Made by a program: the position numbers and the translations under genes
The notes under the pieces: model-generated
The model's database searches: none
Told to the model about the DNA's origin: nothing
What the model saw: only the letters and a program-made list of their open reading frames with translations
DNA from: Amycolatopsis coloradensis
GTDB lineage: Bacteria > Actinomycetota > Actinomycetes > Mycobacteriales > Pseudonocardiaceae
Length of the DNA: 52,109 bases
NCBI RefSeq assembly: GCF_037997115.1
Contig: NZ_CP150484.1
Location: 8,389,405 to 8,441,513 of the forward strand
Direction: 5' to 3'
Shown here: positions 26,169-34,943 of the stretch, piece by piece
How positions within the stretch are numbered: the first letter of the stretch is position 1
How the letters are laid out: every line of letters starts with the position of its first letter

Positions 26169-28408
26169 CCGGGCGCGAAGACCTGATGCTGGGGTTCCGG
26201 CTGGCCGTCGGGGGCGGCCGGGGCTCGATCGTCAGGCTCGTCCTGAGCACTGTCGGCATCGGGCTCGCGGTGGCGGTCCTCCTGATCGGCGCCTCCGCGG
26301 GCACCGTCAAGGAGAACCGCGACCAGCGGGCGCACGCCGCCTCGCCGCGGTACGAACAGATCCCGGGTGTCGCACCGCTGAACTATCACACGACGACGAC
26401 CGACTTCCGCGGTCAGGCGATCTCGCTCGTTCACCTTCAGGGCACCGGGCCGAACTCACCGATCCCGCCGGGGGTGGACCGGCTGCCCGCGCCGGGAGAG
26501 GTCTTCCTTTCGCCGAAGCTCGAAGAACTCGTCGCGGCCGACACCAGTGGCCTGTTGCGGCCCCGCCTGCCCGGCAAGCCGATCGGGATCATCGACGCGG
26601 AAGCCGTGCTCAATCCGAATGATCTCGTCGTCTATGCCGGCACGGGCAATCCGCGGAACGGCGTCGCGATCTATGCCTTCGGTTTCGCTCCCGGCTACGA
26701 AACACCGTTCGAACGGGGAATCCTCTCGCTGCTGCTGATCGGCCTCTTCGTCCTGCTCACGCCGGTGTTCATCTTCGTCGGGACGATCTCCCGGCTCGGC
26801 GGTGCGGCCCGCGACCGGCGGCTCGCCGCGCTGCGGCTGGCGGGCTCGTCCCTCAAGCAGCTGCACCGGATCACCGCGGCGGAATCCCTCGTGGGCGCCG
26901 TGGCCGGGCTGGTCGCCGGTGCCGCGGCGTTCCTGCTCTTCCGCGGCGCGGTGGCGGACTTCCAGGTGTTCCGGTTCGGGGTGTACCCGAAGGACCTGAC
27001 GCCGCCGTGGCCGCTGGTGGTGCTGATCGTGCTCGTGGTCCCCGCCCTGACCGTGGCGGCGACTTGGGCTGCCCAGCGGCACACGGTCGTCGAACCGCTC
27101 GGCGTCGTCCGTGAAAGCGTGCCGCCGAAGCGGCACTTGTGGTGGCGGCTGCTGCCGATCGTTGTCGGAATCGCCCTTATAGCACCGGATTTCGGCGTCG
27201 CCAGCGAACTCGGCCGCACGGCGCTGATCGCCGGTGCCGTGCTGCTGATGCTCGGGATACCCGCGGTGCTGCCGTGGCTGCTGGAGCGCGTCGTCGCCCG
27301 GATCAAGGGCGGGCCGCCGTCGTTCCAGCTCGCGATCCGCCGTCTGCGGAACGACAGCGGGACCCCGGCTCGGGTGGTCGCGGGTCTCTGCGTGGTGCTC
27401 GCCGGGGTGATCGCGCTGCAGAGCCTGTTGGCGGGCCAGGTGTCGTCGGCGGCCGTCTACCAGGAGAGGACCGATGATCGGATCACCGTCCATGCCGACG
27501 GCTCGGTGGCCGACCAGGCGATCTCCGCGGTCCGGGCGGTGCCCGGTGCGGCCGATTTCCAGGCCATGCGCTCGATGCTCGTCGACGCGGACCGCGTGGA
27601 CAGCGCGCTTGTCTCGTTCGCCGTCGCCGACTGCGCCACGATCGAAGCGGTCACCACCGCGACCGGATGCCGCGACGGTGACGTGTTCGCCGATCCGGCC
27701 TCTCTCCACAAAGGACAGTCGGTGAAGCTCACCGACAACGACAAGCGGGAGCGGCCCTGGACCGTTCCGGCCACGCCCCGCCCGCTCGACGTGAAGCCGT
27801 CGGCGCTCGTCGAGCAGCTCCAGCCGCACGTGCTCGCGACGCCCGCCGCGATGGCGGGTGTCAACCTGGCCGCCGCGCCGGTCACGGTGAGCCTGCGTGG
27901 GACGACCGGGGGACCGGACTTCGTCGAACTGGTGCGGAACTCGGTGGCGCCGTACAGCGGGCAGGTCGCCGTGGCGTCCTCCAACGAAAAGCGGGCCTCC
28001 GACGAGGCCCGGATGTACGACGACGCACGGAACATCCTGCTCGGCGGCGCGTTGTTGGTCCTGCTGCTGGCTGGGGTGAGTCTGCTGGTGCTCGCCCAGG
28101 AACAGATCCGGGAACGACGCCGGGCGCTCGGGGCCCTGTCCGCCACCGGCGTGCCGGTGCGGGTGATCGTCCGGTCCCTGTTGTGGCAGAACGGGATTCC
28201 GCTGCTGCTGGGCATCGTGGTCGCGACGGCGACCGGGATCGCCGTCGCCGCGCTGGGCAGGCGGCTGTTCTGGGACGGGCTGTACGTCGACTGGTCCGCG
28301 GTCGGGATGCTCGCCGCGGCGGCGATCGCGGTGGTGCTGCTGGTGACGGCGTCGACGGTGCCGACCGTGCGCGCGGCGGCGAAGACGGAGAACCTGCGCA
28401 CCGAGTGA
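26165..28408 (+). CDS. FtsX-like ABC transporter permease
   Basis: A 747-residue membrane protein with the two-module FtsX layout. The first helix is near 25-45 and a large extracytoplasmic domain follows. Three helices (about 185-310) are followed by two near 330-370, another near 400, a second outside domain, and three C-terminal helices including the SATGVPVRVIVRSLLWQNGIP block. It is translationally coupled to the ATPase. Together with PadR the operon looks like a drug, lipid or peptide exporter, or a mechanotransmission complex. No substrate gene lies next to it. Its stop is one base from the convergent gene's stop. Confidence 0.92.
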   Translation: MTGREDLMLGFRLAVGGGRGSIVRLVLSTVGIGLAVAVLLIGASAGTVKENRDQRAHAASPRYEQIPGVAPLNYHTTTTDFRGQAISLVHLQGTGPNSPIPPGVDRLPAPGEVFLSPKLEELVAADTSGLLRPRLPGKPIGIIDAEAVLNPNDLVVYAGTGNPRNGVAIYAFGFAPGYETPFERGILSLLLIGLFVLLTPVFIFVGTISRLGGAARDRRLAALRLAGSSLKQLHRITAAESLVGAVAGLVAGAAAFLLFRGAVADFQVFRFGVYPKDLTPPWPLVVLIVLVVPALTVAATWAAQRHTVVEPLGVVRESVPPKRHLWWRLLPIVVGIALIAPDFGVASELGRTALIAGAVLLMLGIPAVLPWLLERVVARIKGGPPSFQLAIRRLRNDSGTPARVVAGLCVVLAGVIALQSLLAGQVSSAAVYQERTDDRITVHADGSVADQAISAVRAVPGAADFQAMRSMLVDADRVDSALVSFAVADCATIEAVTTATGCRDGDVFADPASLHKGQSVKLTDNDKRERPWTVPATPRPLDVKPSALVEQLQPHVLATPAAMAGVNLAAAPVTVSLRGTTGGPDFVELVRNSVAPYSGQVAVASSNEKRASDEARMYDDARNILLGGALLVLLLAGVSLLVLAQEQIRERRRALGALSATGVPVRVIVRSLLWQNGIPLLLGIVVATATGIAVAALGRRLFWDGLYVDWSAVGMLAAAAIAVVLLVTASTVPTVRAAAKTENLRTE

Positions 28409-28409
28409 C

Positions 28410-29207
28410 CTACAGCACGGCGCTCACGTCCCGGGCGGCGGCACGGAGTCCGTCGTGCGCCGCCCGGGTCGACCGCGGGTCGAGGGCGTTGGCGGCCAGG
28501 CGGAAGAGGACCGCCCGCAGGAGAAGCTGAGGCCATTCGGGCAGATGCGCCCAGCGTTCGAGGAGATCGATGGTGGCGCCGCCCCAGGCCAGCGCGTCGA
28601 CCGCGACGATCGCGGCGCCCCATTCACCCGGCCGGTAGTACGGCACGAAATCGACGATGCCGGGGGCCGCGTCACCGTCGAACAGCACGCCGGCGAGGAG
28701 CTCCCCGTGGACGACCTGGTCCGGCAGTTTGACGGGTCTTCGCGAGCCGGCCAGCACCTCGAACCAGCGGCCGCCCTTGTTCTCGTCGAGGGACGTTTCC
28801 GCCTCGCCCCAAGCGAGTTTGTCGGCCAGTGCCTCGATATCGGTGCGCCGTCCCAGGAAATCCGGCCTCGGCAGCCCGGCCGTCGCGCGATGCAGTTTGA
28901 CCGCCGCGTGCACGACCTCGTCGTACCGGTGCTCGGCCGTGCCGGACACGAACCGGTTCGCCGACCAGCCGCCGACGATCCATCGGCCGTCGCTGGACCG
29001 GACGGGCTTCGCGACCCGCAGCCCCGGCTCGTCGACGGCTTCCAGCGCCCTGGCCGTCCACAGGGTCCGCGACTTGTCGACGACGGGTTTGAGCACGAGA
29101 TCGTTGTAGCGCCAGGCGGTGGTGCCGGGCAGCGGTTCCGCGTCACCGGTACGTCCGCCGAACGCCGAACAGACGTGTTCCGGAGGGCTTTCAAGGGTGG
29201 CACGCAC
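28410..29207 (-). CDS. TIGR02569-type actinobacterial protein, aminoglycoside phosphotransferase-like
   Basis: About 265 residues. The fold resembles the kinase-like APH superfamily: an N-lobe with DLVLKPV (possible ATP-binding lysine), then VVHGELLAGVLFDGD as the catalytic loop equivalent and PGIVDFVPYYRP as the metal-binding loop. The catalytic loop has HGE-L instead of the HGD-x-x-x-x-N of active kinases, so activity is doubtful. I assign the actinobacterial family TIGR02569 because of its position between an ATL gene and moeZ, as for Rv3205c (from memory). The GTG at 29207 is a tentative start; the frame is open further upstream. Confidence 0.72.
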   Translation of the reverse strand: MRATLESPPEHVCSAFGGRTGDAEPLPGTTAWRYNDLVLKPVVDKSRTLWTARALEAVDEPGLRVAKPVRSSDGRWIVGGWSANRFVSGTAEHRYDEVVHAAVKLHRATAGLPRPDFLGRRTDIEALADKLAWGEAETSLDENKGGRWFEVLAGSRRPVKLPDQVVHGELLAGVLFDGDAAPGIVDFVPYYRPGEWGAAIVAVDALAWGGATIDLLERWAHLPEWPQLLLRAVLFRLAANALDPRSTRAAHDGLRAAARDVSAVL

Positions 29208-29257
29208 GGCTCGGCACGTTACCCCGTCTTCCGCGCCACGAACGAGAAGACGCGCTG

Positions 29258-29281
29258 GTCTTGAGTAGCGATACTCAAGAC
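29258..29281. promoter_or_regulatory. Perfect 24-base palindrome in a divergent promoter gap
   Basis: GTCTTGAGTA (29258-29267) and TACTCAAGAC (29272-29281) are exact inverted copies around GCGA. As DNA this looks like an operator; as RNA it would be a ten-pair stem capped by a GNRA tetraloop. It lies between the TIGR02569-type gene and the membrane protein gene that starts at 29313. Confidence 0.7.
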
Positions 29282-29312
29282 AGGATCGCTTCTGACCTGC
29301 CATTCTTCGACC

Positions 29313-30281
29313 GTGGTCCCCCGAACGGCGCAGCGCCGACTCACCGACGGGCAACTCGCCGCGCTCGCGCTCGGCTCACTGTGGCTGCTCGGCACTCTGG
29401 GAGCGCTCACCGTGGGCTTGTTGCTCCCGCTCGCCGCGTTCCTGCACATTCCCTGGATCGCGTTGCCGGTGCCACTCGTGGCGATCGGCGTGGTCTACCT
29501 CATCGGTTTCGCGGCACCGGAGGCGTTTCCGTCCGTCGCGAACCCTTGGCCGCGGCTGGCGTGGGCCTTCGCGACCGGGATTTGCGGTGTTTTCGGCGCG
29601 ATCTTCGTCCTGGAGGTGGCGGAGGCGTTCGATCCCTGGTTCGCCGTGCCGTTCCTCGGAGTGCCGGTGCTGCTCGTCGCGGGACTGTTCACCCGTGATC
29701 TCCGGGTGCGGATAGGCGCGGGTGTCCTTCTGGCCGCCCTGGTCGCGGGCGGGATCGCCGTCCCCGCGTCGCTGCCTCTGGACACCCCCGCACGGCGCCT
29801 CGCCTCGACCGGCGTCCCGCACGACCGCACCCTCGCGGCGGATCTCGGCCCGCAGCGGCTCCCGACCAAGACGACCGAAGACTCCGGGTCGCTGATCGTC
29901 GAGTACGCGCCTCAGCTGTGGATCTCGCCCGTCTGGACCTTCGCGACCGACGCCGTCGAGAGCTGCGAGACGTCGGTGAAGACCGCTTGGCGCCTCGAGA
30001 ACGCGACGTGCGCCCAAGTCGGCGAAGGCGAGTTCATCCGGCGGAACGCGGACCGGATCGAGTTCATCCAGCGGCGCGGTGCCCTGTCGGTGCACCTCGC
30101 GGGGAACCACAACTGGAAGCCCGAGGAACTCCGCGAACTGGCCGGGAAGACCCATCCGCTGACCGACGCCGAGATCATCGCCGCCGTGCCGAAGTCACCC
30201 CGCGGGAACCGGACGGACGTCGTCGCGGGGTTCGCGACGTTCGTCCGGGCGATCTTCGTGGGCCGGTCCGTCGGCTATTGA
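29313..30281 (+). CDS. Uncharacterised membrane protein with C-terminal soluble domain
   Basis: A 322-residue protein I do not recognise. The first half holds about five to six hydrophobic helices (roughly 15-38, 45-68, 82-104, 108-126 and 133-150). The second half (about 155-322) is soluble with two cysteines (in ESCETS and ENATCAQ), which could form a disulfide if it lies outside the cell, and ends with NHNWKPEELRELAGK and a short hydrophobic tail. The GTG at 29313 is the start used; no strong ribosome site precedes it. It has its own promoter region with a perfect palindrome and ends just before a repeat-filled convergent gap. Confidence 0.7.
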   Translation: MVPRTAQRRLTDGQLAALALGSLWLLGTLGALTVGLLLPLAAFLHIPWIALPVPLVAIGVVYLIGFAAPEAFPSVANPWPRLAWAFATGICGVFGAIFVLEVAEAFDPWFAVPFLGVPVLLVAGLFTRDLRVRIGAGVLLAALVAGGIAVPASLPLDTPARRLASTGVPHDRTLAADLGPQRLPTKTTEDSGSLIVEYAPQLWISPVWTFATDAVESCETSVKTAWRLENATCAQVGEGEFIRRNADRIEFIQRRGALSVHLAGNHNWKPEELRELAGKTHPLTDAEIIAAVPKSPRGNRTDVVAGFATFVRAIFVGRSVGY

Positions 30282-30284
30282 GGG

Positions 30285-30490
30285 GAGCAAGGGACCTTTG
30301 CTATCGCCTCGGTGCCTGCGGATCCGTGAGGGGCCCCTTCAGGGCCCCAGAGTCCGTGAAGGCCTCCTTCACTACCTTCAGAGTAGGCAAGGAGGCCTTC
30401 ACGGCACCGCCAAGCCGCCAAGAGAGCAAGGGACCTTTGCTAGCGTTCGTTAGCGCACTAACTAACGCCAGCAAAGGTCCCTTGCTCTCT
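30285..30490. repeat. Cluster of family B and C palindromic repeats
   Basis: This convergent gap is nearly filled by repeats. A single family B half-site lies at 30285-30303 and a GGGGCCCC/GGGGCCC inverted pair near 30329-30349. A family C hairpin has perfect 16-base arms 30354-30369/30389-30404. A full family B hairpin has 30-base arms 30421-30450/30461-30490 that match at 28 positions. It separates the membrane protein gene from moeZ and probably ends transcription from both. Confidence 0.8.
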
Positions 30491-30514
30491 TTCCGCTGGT
30501 CAGCGGACTGAAGC

Positions 30515-31693
30515 TCAGTAAGTCGGCAGGCTCTGGTCGATCTGCCGCGCCCAGGCCAGCACGCCGCCCCCGAGGTGGGTCGCGTCCTTGAACCCGGCCT
30601 TGTGCAGCGCCGCGAGCGCCTCCGCCGAACGCGCACCCGACTTGCAGTGCAGCACGATCGGCTTGTCCTGCGGCAGTTCCGCCAGCGCCTCACCCGAGAG
30701 GATCTTGTCCTTCGGGATCAGCGTCGCGCCCTTGATGTTCACGATCTCGTACTCGTGCGGCTCGCGGACGTCGATGAGGGCGAAGTTGTCGCCGTTGTCG
30801 AACTTGGCCTTGAGCTCCGCCGGAGTGATCGTGTGCCCCGAAGCGGCCGAAGCGGCTTCGTCGGACACAACACCACAGAACGCTTCGTAGTCGATGAGCT
30901 CGGTGATCTTCGGGGTCTCCGGATCCTTGCGGATCTTGACCTCGCGGTACTTCATCTCCAGCGCGTCGTAGCTGACGAGCCTGCCCAGCAGCGGCTCACC
31001 GATACCGGTGATCAGCTTGATCGCCTCGTTCACCATGATCGAGCCGATCGACGCGCACAGCACGCCCAGCACACCGCCCTCGGCGCACGACGGCACCATG
31101 CCGGGCGGCGGTGGCTCGGGGTAGAGGTCGCGGTAGTTGAGGCCCTTGCCGTTCGGCGCGTCCTCCCAGAACACGCTCGCCTGCCCCTCGAACCGGTAGA
31201 TCGAGCCCCACACATAGGGCTTGCCGGTGAGCACGGCGGCGTCGTTGACCAGGTAGCGCGTCGCGAAGTTGTCGGTGCCGTCGAGGATGAGGTCGTACTG
31301 CTCGAACAGCTCCAGCGCGTTGGACGACTCGAGCCGGTCGGTGTGCAGGTGCACCTTGACGAACGGGTTGATCTCGGCGAGCGACTCCTGCGCGGACGCC
31401 GCCTTCAGCTTGCCGATGTCGGACTGGCCGTGGATGACCTGGCGGTGCAGGTTCGATTCGTCGACCTCGTCGAAGTCGACGATGCCGAGCGTGCCGACCC
31501 CGGCCGCGGCGAGGTACAGCAGCGCCGGGCTGCCGAGGCCGCCGGCACCGATGACCAGCACCTTGGCGTTCTTCAGCCGCTTCTGCCCGGTCATCCCGAC
31601 GTCCGGGATGATCAGGTGACGGCTGTACCGGGCCACCTCTTCCTTGGTGAGCTCGGCGGCCGGCTCGACGAGCGGCGGCAGCGTGCCTGACAT
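30515..31693 (-). CDS. moeZ: Adenylyltransferase/sulfurtransferase MoeZ
   Basis: A 392-residue two-domain enzyme that activates ubiquitin-like sulfur carriers (MoaD, CysO and others) by adenylation and then thiocarboxylation. The ThiF/E1-like domain covers about 20-260, with VLVIGAGGLGSPALLYLA (ATP site) and DGTDNFATRY near 130-140. The rhodanese domain occupies the last about 110 residues with active-site loop HCKSGARS (Cys near 350). ATG 31693 is chosen because GGAGG lies five bases upstream. It supplies sulfur for molybdopterin, which the nitrate reductase in this window requires, though it belongs to the conserved backbone and is not part of the nitrate operon. Confidence 0.95.
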   Translation of the reverse strand: MSGTLPPLVEPAAELTKEEVARYSRHLIIPDVGMTGQKRLKNAKVLVIGAGGLGSPALLYLAAAGVGTLGIVDFDEVDESNLHRQVIHGQSDIGKLKAASAQESLAEINPFVKVHLHTDRLESSNALELFEQYDLILDGTDNFATRYLVNDAAVLTGKPYVWGSIYRFEGQASVFWEDAPNGKGLNYRDLYPEPPPPGMVPSCAEGGVLGVLCASIGSIMVNEAIKLITGIGEPLLGRLVSYDALEMKYREVKIRKDPETPKITELIDYEAFCGVVSDEAASAASGHTITPAELKAKFDNGDNFALIDVREPHEYEIVNIKGATLIPKDKILSGEALAELPQDKPIVLHCKSGARSAEALAALHKAGFKDATHLGGGVLAWARQIDQSLPTY

Positions 31694-31811
31694 CGGGTCC
31701 TCCATCTCGCGTGGATCGCGGGTCGCATCCCAGTATCTACAACACGGAAAGGCCCGAACGCCTTCCCCTGTTCCAGACCCTGGGATATTCCAGCTGATGA
31801 GACGGCGCGGA

Positions 31812-32993
31812 CTAAGGTGTCTGATTCGGCCAGGAGCCCGGCTTGCAGACCTTGCCGTCCGCGGGCACCTTGCCACGGTCACCGCCGGGGAGATTGTTCA
31901 GCTGCGCCACGAAGTCGTTGGAGACGCCGAACGTCTGCTGCATCATCACCGGCGCGATCCCGCCGTTCTCCTTGCAGCCCACATGCTTTCCGCCGAGGGC
32001 ATGCCCGACTTCGTGATTGATGGCGTACTGGCGATACCCGGTCATATCGCTCTCGAAGGCCATCGCTCCCCGCACCCAGCGGGCGAGGTTGATCACCACG
32101 CGCTTGTCGAAGCTCGCGCGGTAACACGAGGTCTCGTAGGTGATCTGGAACATGCAGACGTCCGCGCGATGCGTCGTGTTCGGTGTGGTGAGGCTCACCC
32201 GGAAGCTGGGGTTCGGGTAGCTCGCATCGACGCGCTGGAGCGCCTTCTTGCCGTCCCACGTCCAGCTCTTGGGATTGGACAGGGTGCCCTCCACCATCGC
32301 GGCGAAGCTGTCGTCACCGCTGTAGCTGGCCGAATCGATACCGTCCTCGACCTCGACGGTGTACGTGTACAGCTGGCCCGTCCCGACCTTTTCGCCCTTG
32401 CCCGGCACCACGTGATAGGTGCCCTTGCCGGACTCGGTGAAGGGGCCGCCCTTGGGCAGGTCCGCGGTCGGGATCTTGAGGTCGACCGGTTTGGCCGGGT
32501 TCTCCGGGAGGACGTCGCCGCCCCCGTCCACACCGGCGCCCGGCTCGCCGCCGTTGCCGGCGGAACCGTCGGATCCATCGCCCGACGCGAGACTCGCCCC
32601 GTCCGTGGCGATCGGCTCGGGCGGGCCGGTGGCGGTGTTGAACACGACCAGCGCGGTGATCACCACGAGGATCGGCAGCGCGTACACGCGCCAGCCGTAG
32701 GTCTTGGCGAACTGACCGATGCCGCCTTTGCCCTTGCGTTTGGCGGTCTTCGCGGCGCCGGGCTCGTGCGGCTTCCAGGAGGCGCTGAGCGGCTGGGCAC
32801 TGGTGCGGCGGCCACCGGGGCGGTAGCGGTCCTCGTCGAGCCGCTGCGACGGCGGCGCCGTCGGCCGATACTGCCCGGTGCGCGGCGCGTCGGTGGCCCG
32901 GGGCTGGGCGCGCGGCGGACGACGGGCGGAGGCGGAGTACTGAGACCGCCGACCTTCGCCCTGCGCGCCTTGCTTTACCCGATCCACGCGCAC
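31812..32993 (-). CDS. DUF3152 membrane-anchored putative zinc metalloprotease
   Basis: About 393 residues. A disordered Arg/Pro/Gln-rich cytosolic N-terminus of roughly 95 residues is followed by one transmembrane helix (VYALPILVVITALVVF) and a Gly/Asp/Pro-rich linker. The extracytoplasmic DUF3152 domain ends with NHEVGHALGGKH. That HExxHxxGxxH sequence is the metzincin-type zinc site, so proteolytic activity is plausible. Three cysteines in the domain (ADVCMF, ETSCYR, HVGCKE) suggest disulfides. The start is uncertain: GTG 32993 is used, and the frame is open to GTG 33059. The position after moeZ matches Rv3207c (from memory). Confidence 0.85.
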   Translation of the reverse strand: MRVDRVKQGAQGEGRRSQYSASARRPPRAQPRATDAPRTGQYRPTAPPSQRLDEDRYRPGGRRTSAQPLSASWKPHEPGAAKTAKRKGKGGIGQFAKTYGWRVYALPILVVITALVVFNTATGPPEPIATDGASLASGDGSDGSAGNGGEPGAGVDGGGDVLPENPAKPVDLKIPTADLPKGGPFTESGKGTYHVVPGKGEKVGTGQLYTYTVEVEDGIDSASYSGDDSFAAMVEGTLSNPKSWTWDGKKALQRVDASYPNPSFRVSLTTPNTTHRADVCMFQITYETSCYRASFDKRVVINLARWVRGAMAFESDMTGYRQYAINHEVGHALGGKHVGCKENGGIAPVMMQQTFGVSNDFVAQLNNLPGGDRGKVPADGKVCKPGSWPNQTP

Positions 32994-33068
32994 CAGGGTG
33001 CCATAACCGAACTGTGATGTTGTGAGCGACCGGCGCTTCGCGCGGCGTGTCCCGCCCACCTGAATGGG

Positions 33069-34058
33069 CTACCAGGTGCCCGATTCGACCGATTCCCACA
33101 TCCCCAAAACGGCCTTCGCTACGACATTCGGGCGTTCCATCTGCGCCACGTGGCCGGTTCGGGGAAGTACCAGCAACCGGGCGTGCGGAAGTAGCCGAGC
33201 GGTGCGCTCGGCGCGCCGGACGGAGATCACCCGGTCGTGCTGCCCCCACACGACGAGTGTCGGCGCGTCGACGGTCGGCGCGACCGCCCACAGCGACGCG
33301 GGCCCGCGGGCGGACCACGTCCGGAAGATGCCGAAGGTGCTGCGTGCCAGAGCGGGGGCGGCCCACTCGAAGGCGGCACGAGCGCTGTGCTCCTCTTCGA
33401 GCTCGTCCAGCCTGCTTTCGGCGAAGCGGCTGGGATCGGCGAAGCACAGCTTGATGACCTGCATGGCACGTTCACGCGGACCGAGCGCGGCCAGCTGCCG
33501 TCGCACCCGCGGACCGATCAGCGGCAGGTACGCGAACGCCATCCGCGGGTCGGACAGCCGTTTCATGCTGGGCCGGAGATCCGGCATCGCGGGTGAGATC
33601 AGCGTGAGCGTCTTCACCAGCTCCGGACGGCGGGCCGCGACGAGCAGCGCGACCGCGCCGCCCATCGAGTTGCCGAACAAGTGCACCGGCCCCGTTTCGA
33701 GGCTCTCGATGTGGCTCGCGACGATCTCGGCGTGCGAGTCGAGGCTGAAATCGAACCTGCCGGGCGGCTCCGAATAGCCGAAACCCGGCAAATCGACCGA
33801 GGTGCCTCCCGCTTGGGGCGCCAGCAACGCGGCCAGGTCGGTCCAGTTCGTGGACGAACCGCCGAGCCCGTGGACGTAGACGGCCGTCTCCGGGCCGCCC
33901 GGTGTCCGGCGGATGTGCAATTTCACCCCGGCGACACCTATTGTTTCCCCGGGCCAAGGGGGCGGCGCGGGGTCCAGTGACGGCAACGACCTGCGCGAAA
34001 GCGGCACGTGGGTCAGCGGCGGACGGCCCCCGGCGGCACGGGAAACTGGAGAAGACAC
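33069..34058 (-). CDS. Alpha/beta hydrolase
   Basis: A 329-residue hydrolase with an intact catalytic triad. The oxyanion region is VHGLGGSSTNW, the nucleophile elbow GNSMGGA, the acid sits in VVWGQHDRV and the histidine in LPRTGHVAQMERP. A helical cap lies between the nucleophile and the acid. About 40 residues of Pro/Arg-rich sequence precede the fold. GTG 34058 starts the frame. It lies just upstream of the DUF3152 gene on the same strand, with few bases between, so the two may be cotranscribed. The substrate is unknown; esterase or lipase activity is typical. Confidence 0.88.
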   Translation of the reverse strand: MSSPVSRAAGGRPPLTHVPLSRRSLPSLDPAPPPWPGETIGVAGVKLHIRRTPGGPETAVYVHGLGGSSTNWTDLAALLAPQAGGTSVDLPGFGYSEPPGRFDFSLDSHAEIVASHIESLETGPVHLFGNSMGGAVALLVAARRPELVKTLTLISPAMPDLRPSMKRLSDPRMAFAYLPLIGPRVRRQLAALGPRERAMQVIKLCFADPSRFAESRLDELEEEHSARAAFEWAAPALARSTFGIFRTWSARGPASLWAVAPTVDAPTLVVWGQHDRVISVRRAERTARLLPHARLLVLPRTGHVAQMERPNVVAKAVLGMWESVESGTW

Positions 34059-34163
34059 AGCATCAAGGATGCCTGACCCTTGGCGGTCCGGCTGTACCGG
34101 CGAGTAATCTCGACCTCACTTCACGCGGTGGTGACCCCGCCCTGTGAAGCGCCGCTCGACTGC

Positions 34164-34238
34164 GCTGATGAGTTCTCGGCGGTAAGGATTGCCTCGAACA
34201 AGGCTGATGCGTTCTCGGCGGAGACGAGTGCCTCGAAC
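34164..34238 (+). repeat. Tandem 36-base repeat upstream of a TetR gene
   Basis: Two copies (34164-34199 and 34203-34238), each starting GCTGATG, containing GTTCTCGGCGG and ending TGCCTCGAAC, match at 31 of 36 positions with a 39-base period. They end ten bases before the TetR start and include the region where its promoter must lie. They may be duplicated operators or a recent local duplication. Confidence 0.75.
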
Positions 34239-34248
34239 TGGAGGAACG

Positions 34249-34872
34249 ATGACAGACATGGCGCGACTGCAGGCCCGAGGTGTCCGCCTGCCCAGAACGG
34301 AACGCCGCGCCCAGCTGCTGGCCGCCGCCCAGCGGGTGTTCGCCGCGAACGGATACCACGCCGCCGCGATGGACGAGATCGCCGAAGAGGCCGGAGTCAG
34401 CAAGCCGGTCCTCTACCAGCATTTCCCCGGCAAGCTCGACCTCTACATCGCGCTGCTGGAGAGCCACGTCGACGAACTGGTACGGCGGGTCAAGGACGCG
34501 CTCGACTCCACGACGGACAACAAGCAGCGCGTGCCGGCGACCGTCGGCGCGTTCTTCGACTTCGTCAACAACGACGCCGGCGCGTTCCGCATGGTCTTCG
34601 AGTCCGACCTGCGCGGCGAGCCCGCCGTGCAGGAGGCGGTGGACCGGGCGACGTCGGCCAGCGTCGACGCGATCACCGAGACCATCACCGCCGACGCGGG
34701 CCTCGACGAGGACAAGGCCCGGCTGCTCGCTGTCGGCCTCGTGGGCCTCTCGCAGGTCAGCGCGCGGTTCTGGCTGGCGCACCACAAGTCGATGAGCCGC
34801 GAAGAGGCCGTCGCCCTCACCGCCAACCTCGCCTGGCGGGGCATCGGCGGTGGCTTCCCGCTGCAGCACTGA
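34249..34872 (+). CDS. TetR family regulator (conserved backbone member)
   Basis: A 207-residue regulator. The N-terminal TetR helix-turn-helix covers about 15-62 (RRAQLLAAAQRVFAANGYHA, then MDEIAEEAGVSKPVLYQHF). The C-terminal ligand and dimer domain contains VFESDLRGEP and SARFWLAHHKSMSREEA. GGAGG five bases before ATG 34249 fixes the start. The position after the DUF3152 gene and the sequence type fit Rv3208 of mycobacteria (from memory). Its target is not evident; the tandem repeat just upstream could be its own operator. Confidence 0.92.
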   Translation: MTDMARLQARGVRLPRTERRAQLLAAAQRVFAANGYHAAAMDEIAEEAGVSKPVLYQHFPGKLDLYIALLESHVDELVRRVKDALDSTTDNKQRVPATVGAFFDFVNNDAGAFRMVFESDLRGEPAVQEAVDRATSASVDAITETITADAGLDEDKARLLAVGLVGLSQVSARFWLAHHKSMSREEAVALTANLAWRGIGGGFPLQH

Positions 34873-34878
34873 CCCACG

Positions 34879-34934
34879 TTTCGTCCTCTGAATGCGGTCC
34901 TTGCGCGTGCAACTACCGCATTCAGAGGACGAAA
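34879..34934. repeat. Palindromic repeat, family A; likely bidirectional terminator
   Basis: A perfect 20-base inverted repeat, 34879-34898 (TTTCGTCCTCTGAATGCGGT) with 34915-34934, surrounds a 16-base loop that is itself partly palindromic (TTGC/GCAA). It is the reverse-oriented copy of 1651-1706, loop included. It lies between the convergent stops of the TetR gene and an amidohydrolase gene. Confidence 0.88.
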
Positions 34935-34943
34935 TGCGTGAGG

